Assembly (NCBI GenBank): GCA_002424525.1
Contig: DIKJ01000229.1
Span: forward strand, 1 to 13,368
Direction: 5' to 3'
Length of the DNA stretch: 13,368 nucleotides
Source of the DNA: Bacteroidales bacterium UBA5621
Lineage (GTDB): Bacteria; Bacteroidota; Bacteroidia; Bacteroidales; VadinHA17
Below the pieces are notes generated by a model. The model worked only from the letters and a program-made list of their open reading frames with translations. It was not told the DNA's origin and did no database searches. Below, piece after piece: positions 1 through 7,667 of this stretch. The stretch's first letter is position 1, and each line of letters starts with the position of its first letter. A program made the translations under genes and the position numbers.

Positions 1-73
1 ATCCGACAGGCACCTGCCCTTCTGCTGCAGAAACAAGCAGAAGGAATCCAGCTATGGCTGAAATTCTTCCCAT
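1..73 (-). CDS. Exported protein of unknown function, N-terminal fragment
   Basis: On the minus strand an ATG at 73-71 opens a frame that runs off the left edge after 24 codons. The peptide begins MGRISAIAGFLLLVS and continues AAEGQVPVG. That is an Arg near the N-terminus, a hydrophobic core at about residues 5-15 and a small-residue cleavage zone around residues 16-19, so it looks like a Sec signal peptide. The ATG lies 14 nt after the rdgB stop on the same strand, so the gene is probably co-transcribed with rdgB. An in-frame TTG overlapping the rdgB stop is an alternative start, but the ATG gives the cleaner signal peptide. Too little is visible to assign a family; the call rests only on the signal peptide and the spacing. 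Confidence 0.55.
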   Translation of the reverse strand, partial: MGRISAIAGFLLLVSAAEGQVPVG

Positions 74-87
74 CAGAGAATAAACAG

Positions 88-690
88 TCAAACAGTATCT
101 TTATTGCATGGGGGAACGTTACTGCGGAGAAACTCCCTGAGCTTTTCAAAGGCTCTGGCCCTGTGTGAAATAGTGTTCTTTTCATCAAGGTTCATCTCAG
201 CGAATGTGATGTTTTTGCCTTCAGGAACAAATACCGGGTCGTAGCCAAAACCGGCCGTCCCTCTTCTCTCCTTTATTATTGTACCGTTTATTATACCCTC
301 GAAGAGATGCTCCTTCCCGTTCAGGATAAGGGCTATCACTGTTCTGAACCTGGCATTGCGCTTCTCCGTATCTCCCAGCATGGCAAGCACCTTTTCGATA
401 TTGGCATCGAAACTTTTTTCCGCGCCCGCAAACCGTGCCGAGTTAACCCCCGGCAGTCCGCCGAGCGCGTCAATCTCAAGTCCTGTGTCGTCAGCAAAGA
501 CGTTCAGGCCGGTAGCATTGAATATATACCGGGCTTTGGCCAGAGCATTCCCTTCCAGCGCAGGCTCGTTTTCCGGAATATCTTCCTCCATACTGATGTC
601 GGCAAGACTCAGGAGACTGAAACTCTCTCCAAGAATATGTCTGATCTCACGGACTTTGTAACTGTTGTTTGAAGCAAAAACTATCTGCAT
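88..690 (-). CDS. rdgB: RdgB/HAM1 non-canonical purine NTP pyrophosphatase (XTP/dITP diphosphatase)
   Basis: The product hydrolyses dITP, ITP and XTP to monophosphate and pyrophosphate, which keeps deaminated purines out of DNA and RNA; it is a cytosolic enzyme. The 200-residue protein is of normal family length and shows the family landmarks: the nucleotide-binding N-terminus FASNNSYK (residues 5-12), FADDTGLEID (65-74) with the presumed catalytic Asp68, GFGYDP (147-152) and the C-terminal SHRARAF (175-181). The open frame extends upstream to 921, but those extra 77 residues overlap the divergent cyclase gene and match nothing in the family. The ATG at 690-688 starts exactly at the family's usual N-terminus (MQIVFASNN), so I chose it. 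A second exported gene follows 14 nt downstream. Confidence 0.95.
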   Translation of the reverse strand: MQIVFASNNSYKVREIRHILGESFSLLSLADISMEEDIPENEPALEGNALAKARYIFNATGLNVFADDTGLEIDALGGLPGVNSARFAGAEKSFDANIEKVLAMLGDTEKRNARFRTVIALILNGKEHLFEGIINGTIIKERRGTAGFGYDPVFVPEGKNITFAEMNLDEKNTISHRARAFEKLREFLRSNVPPCNKDTV

Positions 691-712
691 GGCAATAATC
701 AGAATTTGCCGG

Positions 713-720
713 CAAAAATA
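713..720 (-). promoter_or_regulatory. Possible -7 element for rdgB
   Basis: On the minus strand this reads TATTTTTG, which fits the Bacteroidetes -7 consensus TAnnTTTG. It lies 22 nt upstream of the rdgB ATG. I see no good -33 TTG at the expected spacing, since the plus-strand promoter occupies that place. The call is tentative. Confidence 0.25.
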
Positions 721-739
721 CTCAAAATTGATCTTTCCT

Positions 740-770
740 TTTGACCTGACTGTATAATATGCTACTTTTG
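740..770 (+). promoter_or_regulatory. Bacteroidetes-type promoter for the cyclase gene
   Basis: TTTG at 740-743 is followed after exactly 19 nt by TACTTTTG at 763-770. This matches the primary-sigma-factor consensus of the phylum (TTTG, 19-20 nt, TAnnTTTG). Transcription would start near 776-778, giving a 5' leader of about 20 nt before the ATG at 797. No strong Shine-Dalgarno is present, as is common in this phylum. Confidence 0.6.
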
Positions 771-796
771 GAATAGTTACATGCAACAAACACCGG

Positions 797-2629
797 ATGT
801 TTCGTTTCAGTATTTTAAAACTTATACTATCCATAACCTTGTTGCCGGCAATCCTTTCCGGGTCCGGATCAGCATTGGAGGGGGGCGGGCAGGTGAACGG
901 ACCGGTTCTTTCGGGGATCATTGTGAACGGGGATGAATTTATTTCACTGCCCCGCCAGTCAGAAATCCTTACTCTTCGTTTCAGGGAGAATAATGTGGCA
1001 TTTGAATTTGAACCTTCCGAAGGGTATGAATTCCAGTTTTATCTGGAGGGGCTGGATAAAAAGTGGAGCTCGTGGCAAAAAGTCAGCAGGAAGGAATATA
1101 CGAGCCTGCCAGCCCGCAGTTATGTTCTTAAGACGAGGTTCCGGAACAGTGACGGAATTATCTCGGAAGTTGCTCCCCTGGCTTTTAAAGTAAAGCCCAT
1201 GTGGTACTTTTCGAAGCTGGCTGTCGCCCTTTACGTTCTGTTTTTCCTGCTGATAATCTGGGCTTTATATGAACAGCTCAATCTGAGGTTTGCGCGGACA
1301 CAGCATATGCTTGAGCAGATTATCAATAAAAGGACTGAAGACCTGATAATTGAAAAGGAGAAGTCAGAGACCCTTCTTGCCAATGTCCTTCCAAAAAATA
1401 TGGCCGATGAGATCATGCTGAAAGGGAAAGCCACTAAGATCAAATATAATTTTGTTACAGTTCTGTTTTCTGATATTCAAGGATTTACTCAGATCGCGGA
1501 GGAGATGAACCCTGAAGTTCTGATTGATGAGCTCGACAGGTTCTTTTTCCATTTCGATTCGGTGGTGGAGAAGTACAGGATTGAGAAGATCAAGACCATT
1601 GGTGATGCGTACATGTGTGCCGGGGGAATTCCCGAAAAGAACAGGACCAATCCGGTGGAGGTCATTCTGGCAGCCATCGAGATGCAGAACTATATGAAGA
1701 AGCTGAAGGAACGATCACAGGAAGAGGGGATGAAATACTGGGACATCAGGATCGGCATCCATACCGGTACAGTGGTGGCCGGAGTGATCGGACAGAAAAA
1801 ACTGTCGTACGATATCTGGGGCGATACCGTCAATACCGCGAGCAGGATGGAATCGTCGGGGGAGGGAGGCAGAATAAATATTTCAGGGACAACCTATGAG
1901 TTTGTGAAAGATTTTTTTATCTGTGAGCACCGGGGTAAAATGCCCGTAAAATACAAGGGTGAGCTGGATATGTATTTTGTAAACGGCATAGTGCCTGAAC
2001 TGGCGGACGGGAACGGAGAGCCGGACAGGGAATTCCTTACAAGGCTTCAGATGATAAAGCTTCAGGATATTGAGGAGCTGATCACAAAACTGTATGATGA
2101 TGAGGCTCCCCCCAACCTCTATTTTCACAGCACTGCCCATGTGAAAAGCATTGTAGACCAGGCTGAGTTGCTGGCATCCGGCGAGAAACTGCCCTCGGAG
2201 GATTTCATCATCCTCAAGTGCGCAGCTCTCTTCCTGTTTACCGGGTATATTTATGACTATGAAAAACCTGCCGAGGCATCACTTCTGCATGTTGAAAAGA
2301 TACTACCGGCCTATGGATTTGACCAGCCGGCAATTGAAGCGGTAAAAGAGCGGATAGTGAACTCTCATAATGATCTTCAGAACACTCTGACCGACAAGAT
2401 CCTCCACGATGCCAGGTACGATTACCTTGGCAGGGTCGATTTTCTGAAGCTGACTGAAAAGCTTTTCAGGGAAAGATCCGAATATGGCAGGAGTGTCAGC
2501 AAAAAAACCTGGATCATGATGCAAAGGGATCTGCTGCTCGGGCATGAGTTCCTTACCGGCACGGCCCGCCTTCTGAGAAGTGTGTCAGCCGCGGAGCAGA
2601 TCGCCGGACTGGAGCTGTTTGACAAATAA
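797..2629 (+). CDS. Membrane-anchored class III adenylate cyclase with Y_Y_Y sensor and degenerate HD domain
   Basis: The product probably makes cAMP from ATP in response to a periplasmic signal. In order along the 610 residues: signal peptide (about 1-26), a Y_Y_Y-like beta domain (about 35-133) with the typical YEFQFYLEGLDKKWSSW stretch, a membrane helix (about 140-162), a coiled coil (about 165-195), the class III cyclase domain (about 218-400) and a C-terminal helical HD-like domain (about 425-600). The cyclase site looks complete: metal-binding Asp226 (FSDIQGF) and Asp270 (TIGDAYM), adenine-selecting Lys266 and Asp339 (YDIWGDTVN), and transition-state Asn346 and Arg350. Lys/Asp rather than Glu/Cys argues for ATP over GTP. 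In the HD-like domain His444, His448 and Asp538 remain, but the HD dyad is Leu480-Phe481, so hydrolase activity is doubtful. Y_Y_Y domains usually follow a beta-propeller, which is absent here. The gene is divergent from rdgB and appears monocistronic, with 75 nt before the next gene. Confidence 0.88.
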   Translation: MFRFSILKLILSITLLPAILSGSGSALEGGGQVNGPVLSGIIVNGDEFISLPRQSEILTLRFRENNVAFEFEPSEGYEFQFYLEGLDKKWSSWQKVSRKEYTSLPARSYVLKTRFRNSDGIISEVAPLAFKVKPMWYFSKLAVALYVLFFLLIIWALYEQLNLRFARTQHMLEQIINKRTEDLIIEKEKSETLLANVLPKNMADEIMLKGKATKIKYNFVTVLFSDIQGFTQIAEEMNPEVLIDELDRFFFHFDSVVEKYRIEKIKTIGDAYMCAGGIPEKNRTNPVEVILAAIEMQNYMKKLKERSQEEGMKYWDIRIGIHTGTVVAGVIGQKKLSYDIWGDTVNTASRMESSGEGGRINISGTTYEFVKDFFICEHRGKMPVKYKGELDMYFVNGIVPELADGNGEPDREFLTRLQMIKLQDIEELITKLYDDEAPPNLYFHSTAHVKSIVDQAELLASGEKLPSEDFIILKCAALFLFTGYIYDYEKPAEASLLHVEKILPAYGFDQPAIEAVKERIVNSHNDLQNTLTDKILHDARYDYLGRVDFLKLTEKLFRERSEYGRSVSKKTWIMMQRDLLLGHEFLTGTARLLRSVSAAEQIAGLELFDK

Positions 2630-2704
2630 TCCATTTTGCGGCATGAAAAGCTTCGGAGATAATTTTAAAAACGTACTTTTACGCCAGAATAAAAATCATC
2701 TGAC

Positions 2705-3724
2705 ATGGATAAATTCGACTGGAAGAATCTTCCCTTCGGTTATATAAAAACAGATTACAATATCCGCTGTTTCTACAAGGATGGCAAATGGGGTAAGCTC
2801 GAGAAGTCTGAGTCGGAATATATTGATATTCACATAGCAGCAACGGCGTTGCATTACGGGCAGGAGGCATTTGAAGGACTTAAGGCCTATATGGGCAACG
2901 ACGGCAAAGTAAGGCTCTTCAGATGGGAGGATAATGCCAGAAGGCTGATTTACTCGGCTTCAGGCATCAGTATGCCTGCTCTGCCGGTTGAGCTTTTCGG
3001 GGAGGCCGTTTTTGAGGCTATCCGGCTTAACAGGAGGTTCGTGCCTGATCACGGAACGGGTGCTACATTATATATCAGGCCATTTCTTTACGGAAGCGGC
3101 GCAGAGGTAGGTGTAAAGCCATCATCGGAATATACATTCATTCTATTTGTTACTCCTGTAGGGCCATATTTCAAGTCAGGGTTCAAGCCTGTCAATACGC
3201 TGATATGCAGGGAATTTGACAGAGCTGCCCCTCTCGGGACGGGTACATTCAAGGTTGGCGGCAACTATGCGGCAAGCCTCAGGGCGATCAATGCAGCAAA
3301 GGAAAAAGGATATTCAAATTCTATCTTTCTCGATGCAAAAGAGAAGAAATATATTGATGAATGCGGCCCGGCAAACTTCTTTGGCATTAAGGATAATACC
3401 TATGTAACCCCGAAATCGGGTTCAATACTAAATTCCATAACAAACATGAGCCTGATTGCAATAGCAGAGAGCCTGGGAATGAAAACCGAACGGCGCCCTG
3501 TTCCCGTGGAAGAGCTTTCTGAGTTCAGTGAGGCAGGAGCCTGCGGAACAGCCGCTGTGATAACCCCCATCGCAAAGATCTTTGACCCCGAGACCAACAA
3601 GGTGTATGTTTACAGCGAAAATTGCACTGCTGGTCCTGTAACAACAAGGCTTTACAACAAACTTGTCGCGATACAGTACGGCGATGAGCCGGATGAGTTC
3701 GGGTGGATAACGGTGGTGAACTAA
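2705..3724 (+). CDS. ilvE: Branched-chain amino acid aminotransferase (fold type IV, BCAT II)
   Basis: A PLP enzyme that transfers the amino group between glutamate and the keto acids of leucine, isoleucine and valine; cytosolic. The 339 residues match the usual length of the BCAT II branch. Recognisable landmarks are HYGQEAFEGLKAY (residues 50-62) at the active-site entrance, GTGTFKVGGNYAASL with Lys183 as the PLP Schiff-base lysine, and ECGPANFFGI near residue 220. The C-terminal EAGACGTAAVITPIA segment holds the phosphate-binding turn. The ATG at 2705 gives the normal N-terminus. It is first in the downstream plus-strand cluster, with ftsX 20 nt after it. Branched-chain amino acids also feed branched fatty-acid synthesis in many Bacteroidota. 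I saw no biosynthetic ilv or leu partner nearby, so regulation with the cell-envelope genes is an inference from spacing alone. Confidence 0.93.
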   Translation: MDKFDWKNLPFGYIKTDYNIRCFYKDGKWGKLEKSESEYIDIHIAATALHYGQEAFEGLKAYMGNDGKVRLFRWEDNARRLIYSASGISMPALPVELFGEAVFEAIRLNRRFVPDHGTGATLYIRPFLYGSGAEVGVKPSSEYTFILFVTPVGPYFKSGFKPVNTLICREFDRAAPLGTGTFKVGGNYAASLRAINAAKEKGYSNSIFLDAKEKKYIDECGPANFFGIKDNTYVTPKSGSILNSITNMSLIAIAESLGMKTERRPVPVEELSEFSEAGACGTAAVITPIAKIFDPETNKVYVYSENCTAGPVTTRLYNKLVAIQYGDEPDEFGWITVVN

Positions 3725-3744
3725 AGGCATACTAAAATATTATT

Positions 3745-4623
3745 GTGAAGAACAGAGATACAGGATCAACAAAAACGAAGCTGAGAAGCTCATACGTGAC
3801 TCTTGTCATAAGTGTGTCGCTTGTCCTGTTTCTCCTGGGGATACTCGGACTGGTGCTGATCAATGCCAAAGAGCTTTCGGATTATTTCCGCGAGAGTCTC
3901 TCCTTTTCCGTTATACTGGACGATAATGCCAGGGAGGCTGACATAAGGATGTTGCAGAAGGATCTGGATGCCAAGCTTTTTGTCAAATCAACGGAGTACG
4001 TTTCCAGGGATCAGGCGGCATTGAAGATGCAGGAAGAGCTCGGGGAGGATTTTATCACTTTCCTTGGCGATAATCCGCTTCCTCCTTCCATTGATGTCTA
4101 TCTGTTTGCAGGATATACCAGTCCCGACAGCGTGGCTCAGATCGAAAAATATATCCTGGGATATCCCTTTGTAAAGGAGGTCTATTACCCTGAGTCCCTT
4201 CTGATCCTTATAAACGAAAATGTAAGGAAGATCACGATTTTCCTGCTGATCATAAGCTCTTTCCTCTTCCTGATAGCCGTTACCATCATCAATAACACCA
4301 TCAGGCTCTCAATCTATTCTAAGAGATTTCTTATACGCACAATGCAGCTGGTTGGAGCAACAAGAGCATTCATAAGGAAACCTTTCGTTGTAAGAAGCAT
4401 CTATCACGGCGTACTGGCAGCATTGATTGCCATGACACTGCTTATGGGGCTGATGTACCTGGTCGAGAAAGAATTCTTCAGGCTGTTTTCATTTGAGAGT
4501 ACAAGGCTCCTTGTGCTTCTGGGACTCTTCATAATCGTGTCGGGGATACTGATAAACATCATCTCGACCTGGTTGTCGGTTAACCGTTATCTGAGCATAT
4601 CAGAAGATAAACTATATTACTGA
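3745..4623 (+). CDS. ftsX: Cell division ABC-transporter-like permease FtsX
   Basis: FtsX is the membrane partner of the ATPase FtsE and controls peptidoglycan hydrolases at the division site. The 292-residue protein has the FtsX layout: a short cytosolic N-terminus, a first membrane helix (about 18-39), an extracytoplasmic domain (about 41-160) containing the family-typical LGDNPLPPSIDVYL, then three helices (about 163-187, 220-242, 255-277) and a short tail. The loop with LVGATRAFIRKPF after helix 2 is the conserved FtsX cytosolic segment. The start is GTG at 3745, 20 nt after ilvE; no better ATG exists near the expected N-terminus. ftsE is not in this window, which is normal for Bacteroidota, where ftsX sits with DUF3098 and uppP. 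Confidence 0.92.
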   Translation: MKNRDTGSTKTKLRSSYVTLVISVSLVLFLLGILGLVLINAKELSDYFRESLSFSVILDDNAREADIRMLQKDLDAKLFVKSTEYVSRDQAALKMQEELGEDFITFLGDNPLPPSIDVYLFAGYTSPDSVAQIEKYILGYPFVKEVYYPESLLILINENVRKITIFLLIISSFLFLIAVTIINNTIRLSIYSKRFLIRTMQLVGATRAFIRKPFVVRSIYHGVLAALIAMTLLMGLMYLVEKEFFRLFSFESTRLLVLLGLFIIVSGILINIISTWLSVNRYLSISEDKLYY

Positions 4624-4628
4624 TCTAT

Positions 4629-4886
4629 ATGAGCGCGAAAAACACAAAAAAGGATAAGGTAAATTTTGCCCTTGGCCCGGAAAATTATAAGTTGCTGGCC
4701 ATCGGTTTTGCAATAATAGTGTTAGGTTTTCTGCTTATGCTTGGAGGCAAGGCTGAAAGCAATGAGGAGTTCAGCAAAGAGATTTTCAGTTTCAGAAGGA
4801 TCACCCTGGCCCCGATAGTTGTGCTTGCCGGGTTCGTTTTCGAGATATGGGCCATTATGAAGCGGCCCAAAGATCCTGAAAAATAA
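4629..4886 (+). CDS. DUF3098 small membrane protein
   Basis: An 85-residue protein with two predicted membrane helices (about residues 22-39 and 58-77) separated by a short polar loop, and a charged N-terminus. I recognise it as the DUF3098 family, which in Bacteroidota almost always lies between ftsX and uppP, as here. It starts 5 nt after the ftsX stop, which indicates translational coupling. The molecular function is not known. The position suggests a role with FtsX or in envelope assembly, but that is only context. Confidence 0.85.
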   Translation: MSAKNTKKDKVNFALGPENYKLLAIGFAIIVLGFLLMLGGKAESNEEFSKEIFSFRRITLAPIVVLAGFVFEIWAIMKRPKDPEK

Positions 4887-4903
4887 GTTAACTATCATCC
4901 GGA

Positions 4904-5683
4904 ATGGATTGGATTGAAGCGATCATCCTTGGCGTGGTCCAGGGACTTACTGAATTCCTGCCTGTAAGCAGCTCGGGGCATCTTGAGATTGGGAAAGCAC
5001 TGTTTGGAATCGATGCTTCCGAAAACTTCTTTTTTACGGTAGCTGTGCATGGCGCCACCGTAGCCAGTACACTGGTTGTCTTCGCCAGGGAGATACTTCA
5101 GTTACTTAAAGGAATATTCGCCTTCAGGATGAATGAAGAGACAACTTTTATATTAAAACAGTTGTTATCTATGATCCCGATAGGTGTTCTTGGACTTTTC
5201 TTCAGAGATGAAGTCATTGGTCTTTTTAACGGCAACCTGGTCATTGTCGGTTCAATGTTGCTGATCACTGCATCTTTTTTATTTACGGGTCATTTCATAA
5301 AAAGGAAGGAAAGAAACATAGGATACATGGATTCCTTCATTATTGGTGTTGCACAGGTCTTAGCGGTCATTCCCGGGATCTCCCGCTCCGGCGCGACCAT
5401 TTCGACGGGAATGATGCTTGGAAACAGAAAGGATGAACTGGCTAAGTTCTCTTTCCTGATGGTTCTGGTACCGGTGATCGGTGCAAACTTCCTCGAGATA
5501 TTTTCCGGCGATTTTACACGGTCCGGCACAGGGGCCGGTGTGATAATTGCAGGAGCGGTTGCGGCATTTGTATCGGGTTATATTGCCTGCCGCTGGATGA
5601 TTACCCTGGTGAAAAAGAGCAAAATGATCTGGTTCGCTGTCTACTGTTCTGTTGTTGGATTGATAACGATTTTACTTGGATAG
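4904..5683 (+). CDS. uppP: Undecaprenyl-diphosphatase UppP (BacA)
   Basis: An integral membrane phosphatase that converts undecaprenyl diphosphate to the monophosphate. This recycles the lipid carrier used for peptidoglycan and O-antigen, and extra copies give bacitracin resistance. The 259 residues are of normal length. Both signature motifs are intact: QGLTE (residues 13-17) followed by FLPVSSSGH with His26, and PGISRSGAT (157-165) with Arg161 as the phosphate-binding arginine. The rest is highly hydrophobic, consistent with the polytopic BacA fold. The ATG is 17 nt after the DUF3098 stop, and the end overlaps the truB start by 8 nt, so the genes are coupled. Confidence 0.95.
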   Translation: MDWIEAIILGVVQGLTEFLPVSSSGHLEIGKALFGIDASENFFFTVAVHGATVASTLVVFAREILQLLKGIFAFRMNEETTFILKQLLSMIPIGVLGLFFRDEVIGLFNGNLVIVGSMLLITASFLFTGHFIKRKERNIGYMDSFIIGVAQVLAVIPGISRSGATISTGMMLGNRKDELAKFSFLMVLVPVIGANFLEIFSGDFTRSGTGAGVIIAGAVAAFVSGYIACRWMITLVKKSKMIWFAVYCSVVGLITILLG

Positions 5684-6410
5684 AATAAGCACAGATAAAA
5701 AAACGATTTTTGAAGAGGGTCAGGTACTGCTGTTCGACAAGCCTCTCTACTGGACATCATTTGATCTGGTAAACAAGGTAAGGATTATGATCAGAAGCAC
5801 GACCGGCATTAAGAATATCAAGGTGGGGCATGCCGGGACTCTTGATCCCCTTGCTTCCGGACTGATGATCATCTGCACGGGCAGGGCGACAAAAAGAGTC
5901 GAACAGTTCAGGGATCTTGACAAAGAGTATGTTGCATCGATACATATCGGAAAGACGACACCCTCGTTTGATCTTGAGACGGAGACAGACATGAGTTATC
6001 CCGCGGATCATATAACGGAGGAGCTTATTTTGAGCACGCTTGAGACATTCAGGGGTGAACAGAAACAGGTGCCCCCCATGCATTCCGCGAAGATGATTAA
6101 AGGCAAACGGGCTTATGAGTATGCCAGAAAGGGTATAGATAAGCATCTGGAGCCTGTAACCGTTTTTTTTAGAGAGATAAAACTTCTCTCATGCTCAATC
6201 CCCGAAATTAAAGTGAATCTTATTTGCAGTAAGGGGACCTATATCAGGTCATTTGCCAGGGATCTCGGAACTGCTCTGGGCAGCGGAGCCTTTCTGTCGG
6301 GGCTCGAGCGGAAAGCAATAGGCCCCCACAGGCTTGAAAATGCCATGAGTCTGGAAAATTTCGAAAAATTTCTTGATGATTTGAAACAAAACGGAAAATT
6401 ATACGTATAA
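5676..6410 (+). CDS. truB: tRNA pseudouridine-55 synthase TruB
   Basis: The enzyme isomerises U55 in the T-loop of tRNAs to pseudouridine. The 244-residue protein has the family motifs: LLFDKPLYWTSFDLVNKVR at the N-terminus, VGHAGTLDPLASGLM with catalytic Asp57, PPMHSAKMIKGKRAYEYAR in the middle and SKGTYIRSFARDLG (185-198). No extra C-terminal PUA domain is evident, which fits a short TruB. The start must be a non-ATG codon: the only candidate before the conserved region is TTG at 5676, inside the last codons of uppP, giving an 8-nt overlap. The next in-frame ATG would delete the essential N-terminus. Overlap of this kind implies coupled translation with uppP. Confidence 0.93.
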   Translation: MDRISTDKKTIFEEGQVLLFDKPLYWTSFDLVNKVRIMIRSTTGIKNIKVGHAGTLDPLASGLMIICTGRATKRVEQFRDLDKEYVASIHIGKTTPSFDLETETDMSYPADHITEELILSTLETFRGEQKQVPPMHSAKMIKGKRAYEYARKGIDKHLEPVTVFFREIKLLSCSIPEIKVNLICSKGTYIRSFARDLGTALGSGAFLSGLERKAIGPHRLENAMSLENFEKFLDDLKQNGKLYV

Positions 6411-6444
6411 AGGGATTCTGAAAATCTAATTATATAATTTAAAT

Positions 6445-7494
6445 ATGAAATTATCTCAGTTCAGGTACACACTGCCCCAGGAATTGATTGCTCTTTACCC
6501 CACTCCGAACAGGGATGAATCAAGACTCTTTGTTCTGGACAGGAAAACAGGAGAGATGCAGCACAGGATATTCAAGGATATAACGGAATATTTTCTGGAG
6601 CATGATGTGCTTGTATTCAATAATACAAAGGTGTTTCCGGCAAGGTTATACGGGAACAAGGAGAAAACGGGAGCTGAGATCGAGGTGTTCCTTCTGCGGG
6701 AGCTGAACAGGGAACAGCGTTTATGGGACGTGCTTGTTGACCCTGCAAGAAAGATCCGTATCGGCAACAAATTGTATTTCGGAGAAAATGATGTTCTGGT
6801 TGCCGAAGTTATCGATAACACCACATCGAGGGGCAGGACCCTTCGATTCCTTTTTGACGGCACCTACGAGGAGTTTAAACATACACTTTACAGTCTGGGC
6901 GAGACGCCTCTGCCAAAGTTCATCAACAGGCCTGTGGAACCCGAGGACAATGAGCGTTACCAGACTATCTTTGCCAAGCATGAGGGCGCTGTTGCAGCAC
7001 CTACCGCAGGGCTCCATTTCAGCCGGGAGCTGTTGAAGAAACTTGAAATTTTAGGTGTTGATTTTGCCGAGATAACCCTGCATGTGGGTCTTGGCAACTT
7101 CCGCAGTGTCGATGTTGAGGACCTCACCAAGCACAAGGTCGATTCGGAAAGGATAACAATATCGGAGGAGGCGGCGGACAAGGTGAACAAGGCGAAGGAT
7201 AACAAGCACAGGATATGTGCGGTCGGCACAACGGTGGTCAGGACCCTCGAAAGCTCTGTTTCGACCAGCGGCTACCTTAAGCCCTTTGATGGCTGGACGA
7301 ACAAGTTTATTTTCCCTCCTTTCGAGTTTAAGGTGCCCGATATGATGATCAGCAACTTCCATCTGCCCTACTCCACTCTACTGATGATGGTTGCAGCCTT
7401 CGGAGGGTATGAATTGCTTTTCGAAGCCTACAGGACAGCCGTAAGGGAGAAATACCGTTTCGGCACATACGGGGACGCAATGCTTATTTTGTAG
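6445..7494 (+). CDS. queA: S-adenosylmethionine:tRNA ribosyltransferase-isomerase QueA
   Basis: QueA transfers and isomerises the ribosyl part of SAM onto 7-aminomethyl-7-deazaguanine in tRNA, the penultimate step of queuosine synthesis; cytosolic. The 349 residues match the family length. Landmarks are the N-terminal [23 protein letters not shown] (99-107), [21 protein letters not shown] (172-192), the [11 protein letters not shown] segment, [12 protein letters not shown] and the C-terminal [17 protein letters not shown] and [12 protein letters not shown]. It starts 34 nt after truB behind an AT-rich spacer, the largest gap in the cluster, so a secondary promoter there is possible but none is clear. 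It is probably the last gene of the operon, because a long non-coding leader follows. Confidence 0.95.
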   Translation: MKLSQFRYTLPQELIALYPTPNRDESRLFVLDRKTGEMQHRIFKDITEYFLEHDVLVFNNTKVFPARLYGNKEKTGAEIEVFLLRELNREQRLWDVLVDPARKIRIGNKLYFGENDVLVAEVIDNTTSRGRTLRFLFDGTYEEFKHTLYSLGETPLPKFINRPVEPEDNERYQTIFAKHEGAVAAPTAGLHFSRELLKKLEILGVDFAEITLHVGLGNFRSVDVEDLTKHKVDSERITISEEAADKVNKAKDNKHRICAVGTTVVRTLESSVSTSGYLKPFDGWTNKFIFPPFEFKVPDMMISNFHLPYSTLLMMVAAFGGYELLFEAYRTAVREKYRFGTYGDAMLIL

Positions 7495-7501
7495 GCGGAA
7501 A

Positions 7502-7533
7502 GCAGGTCGTGCAGGTCGTGCAAGTCATGCAGG
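7502..7533. repeat. 9-bp tandem repeat downstream of queA
   Basis: The unit GCAGGTCGT occurs twice exactly (7502-7510, 7511-7519), once as the variant GCAAGTCAT (7520-7528), and begins a fourth time (GCAGG). It begins 7 nt after the queA stop and runs straight into a GC-rich hairpin. No coding role is evident. Confidence 0.75.
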
Positions 7534-7551
7534 CCCTTCGGGCTTCGGGCC
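7532..7551 (+). terminator. GC-rich hairpin after queA, possible weak terminator
   Basis: GGCCC at 7532-7536 pairs with GGGCC at 7547-7551 around a 10-nt loop; an alternative smaller hairpin CCC-TTC-GGG is nested in it. It is 37 nt past the queA stop, where the operon should end. There is no U tract directly after the stem; the first T-rich run is near 7567-7576. If it terminates transcription it may do so inefficiently or with help from Rho. Confidence 0.35.
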
Positions 7552-7644
7552 CCATTGTTAATAAATTTCCTTTTTAGTTAACTTAATCAGGACTAATGTT
7601 AGATTTTATTAAGGACATTTGATATTGTTTTTAGTAAAAGTGAC

Positions 7645-7667
7645 GGTTGCACCGATTTCATGCAACC
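7645..7667. promoter_or_regulatory. Perfect 7-bp inverted repeat in the adhesin leader
   Basis: GGTTGCA (7645-7651) and TGCAACC (7661-7667) form a perfect inverted repeat with a 9-nt spacer. No T run follows, so it is not a standard terminator. It could be an RNA hairpin in a long leader or a dimeric operator; the sequence alone does not decide. Confidence 0.4.

Noticed and set aside
307..672. Plus-strand open frames opposite rdgB
   Set aside because: They are antisense shadows of a clearly recognised gene and have no domain or plausible start context.
691..921. N-terminal extension of the rdgB frame (77 extra residues)
   Set aside because: It has no family similarity, overlaps the signal-peptide and sensor codons of the divergent cyclase, and the ATG at 690 gives the exact family N-terminus.
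2630..2704. Terminator or promoter between the cyclase and ilvE
   Set aside because: TACTTTTA at 2674-2681 is one base off the -7 box but has no -33 partner at proper spacing, and no stem with a T run is present.
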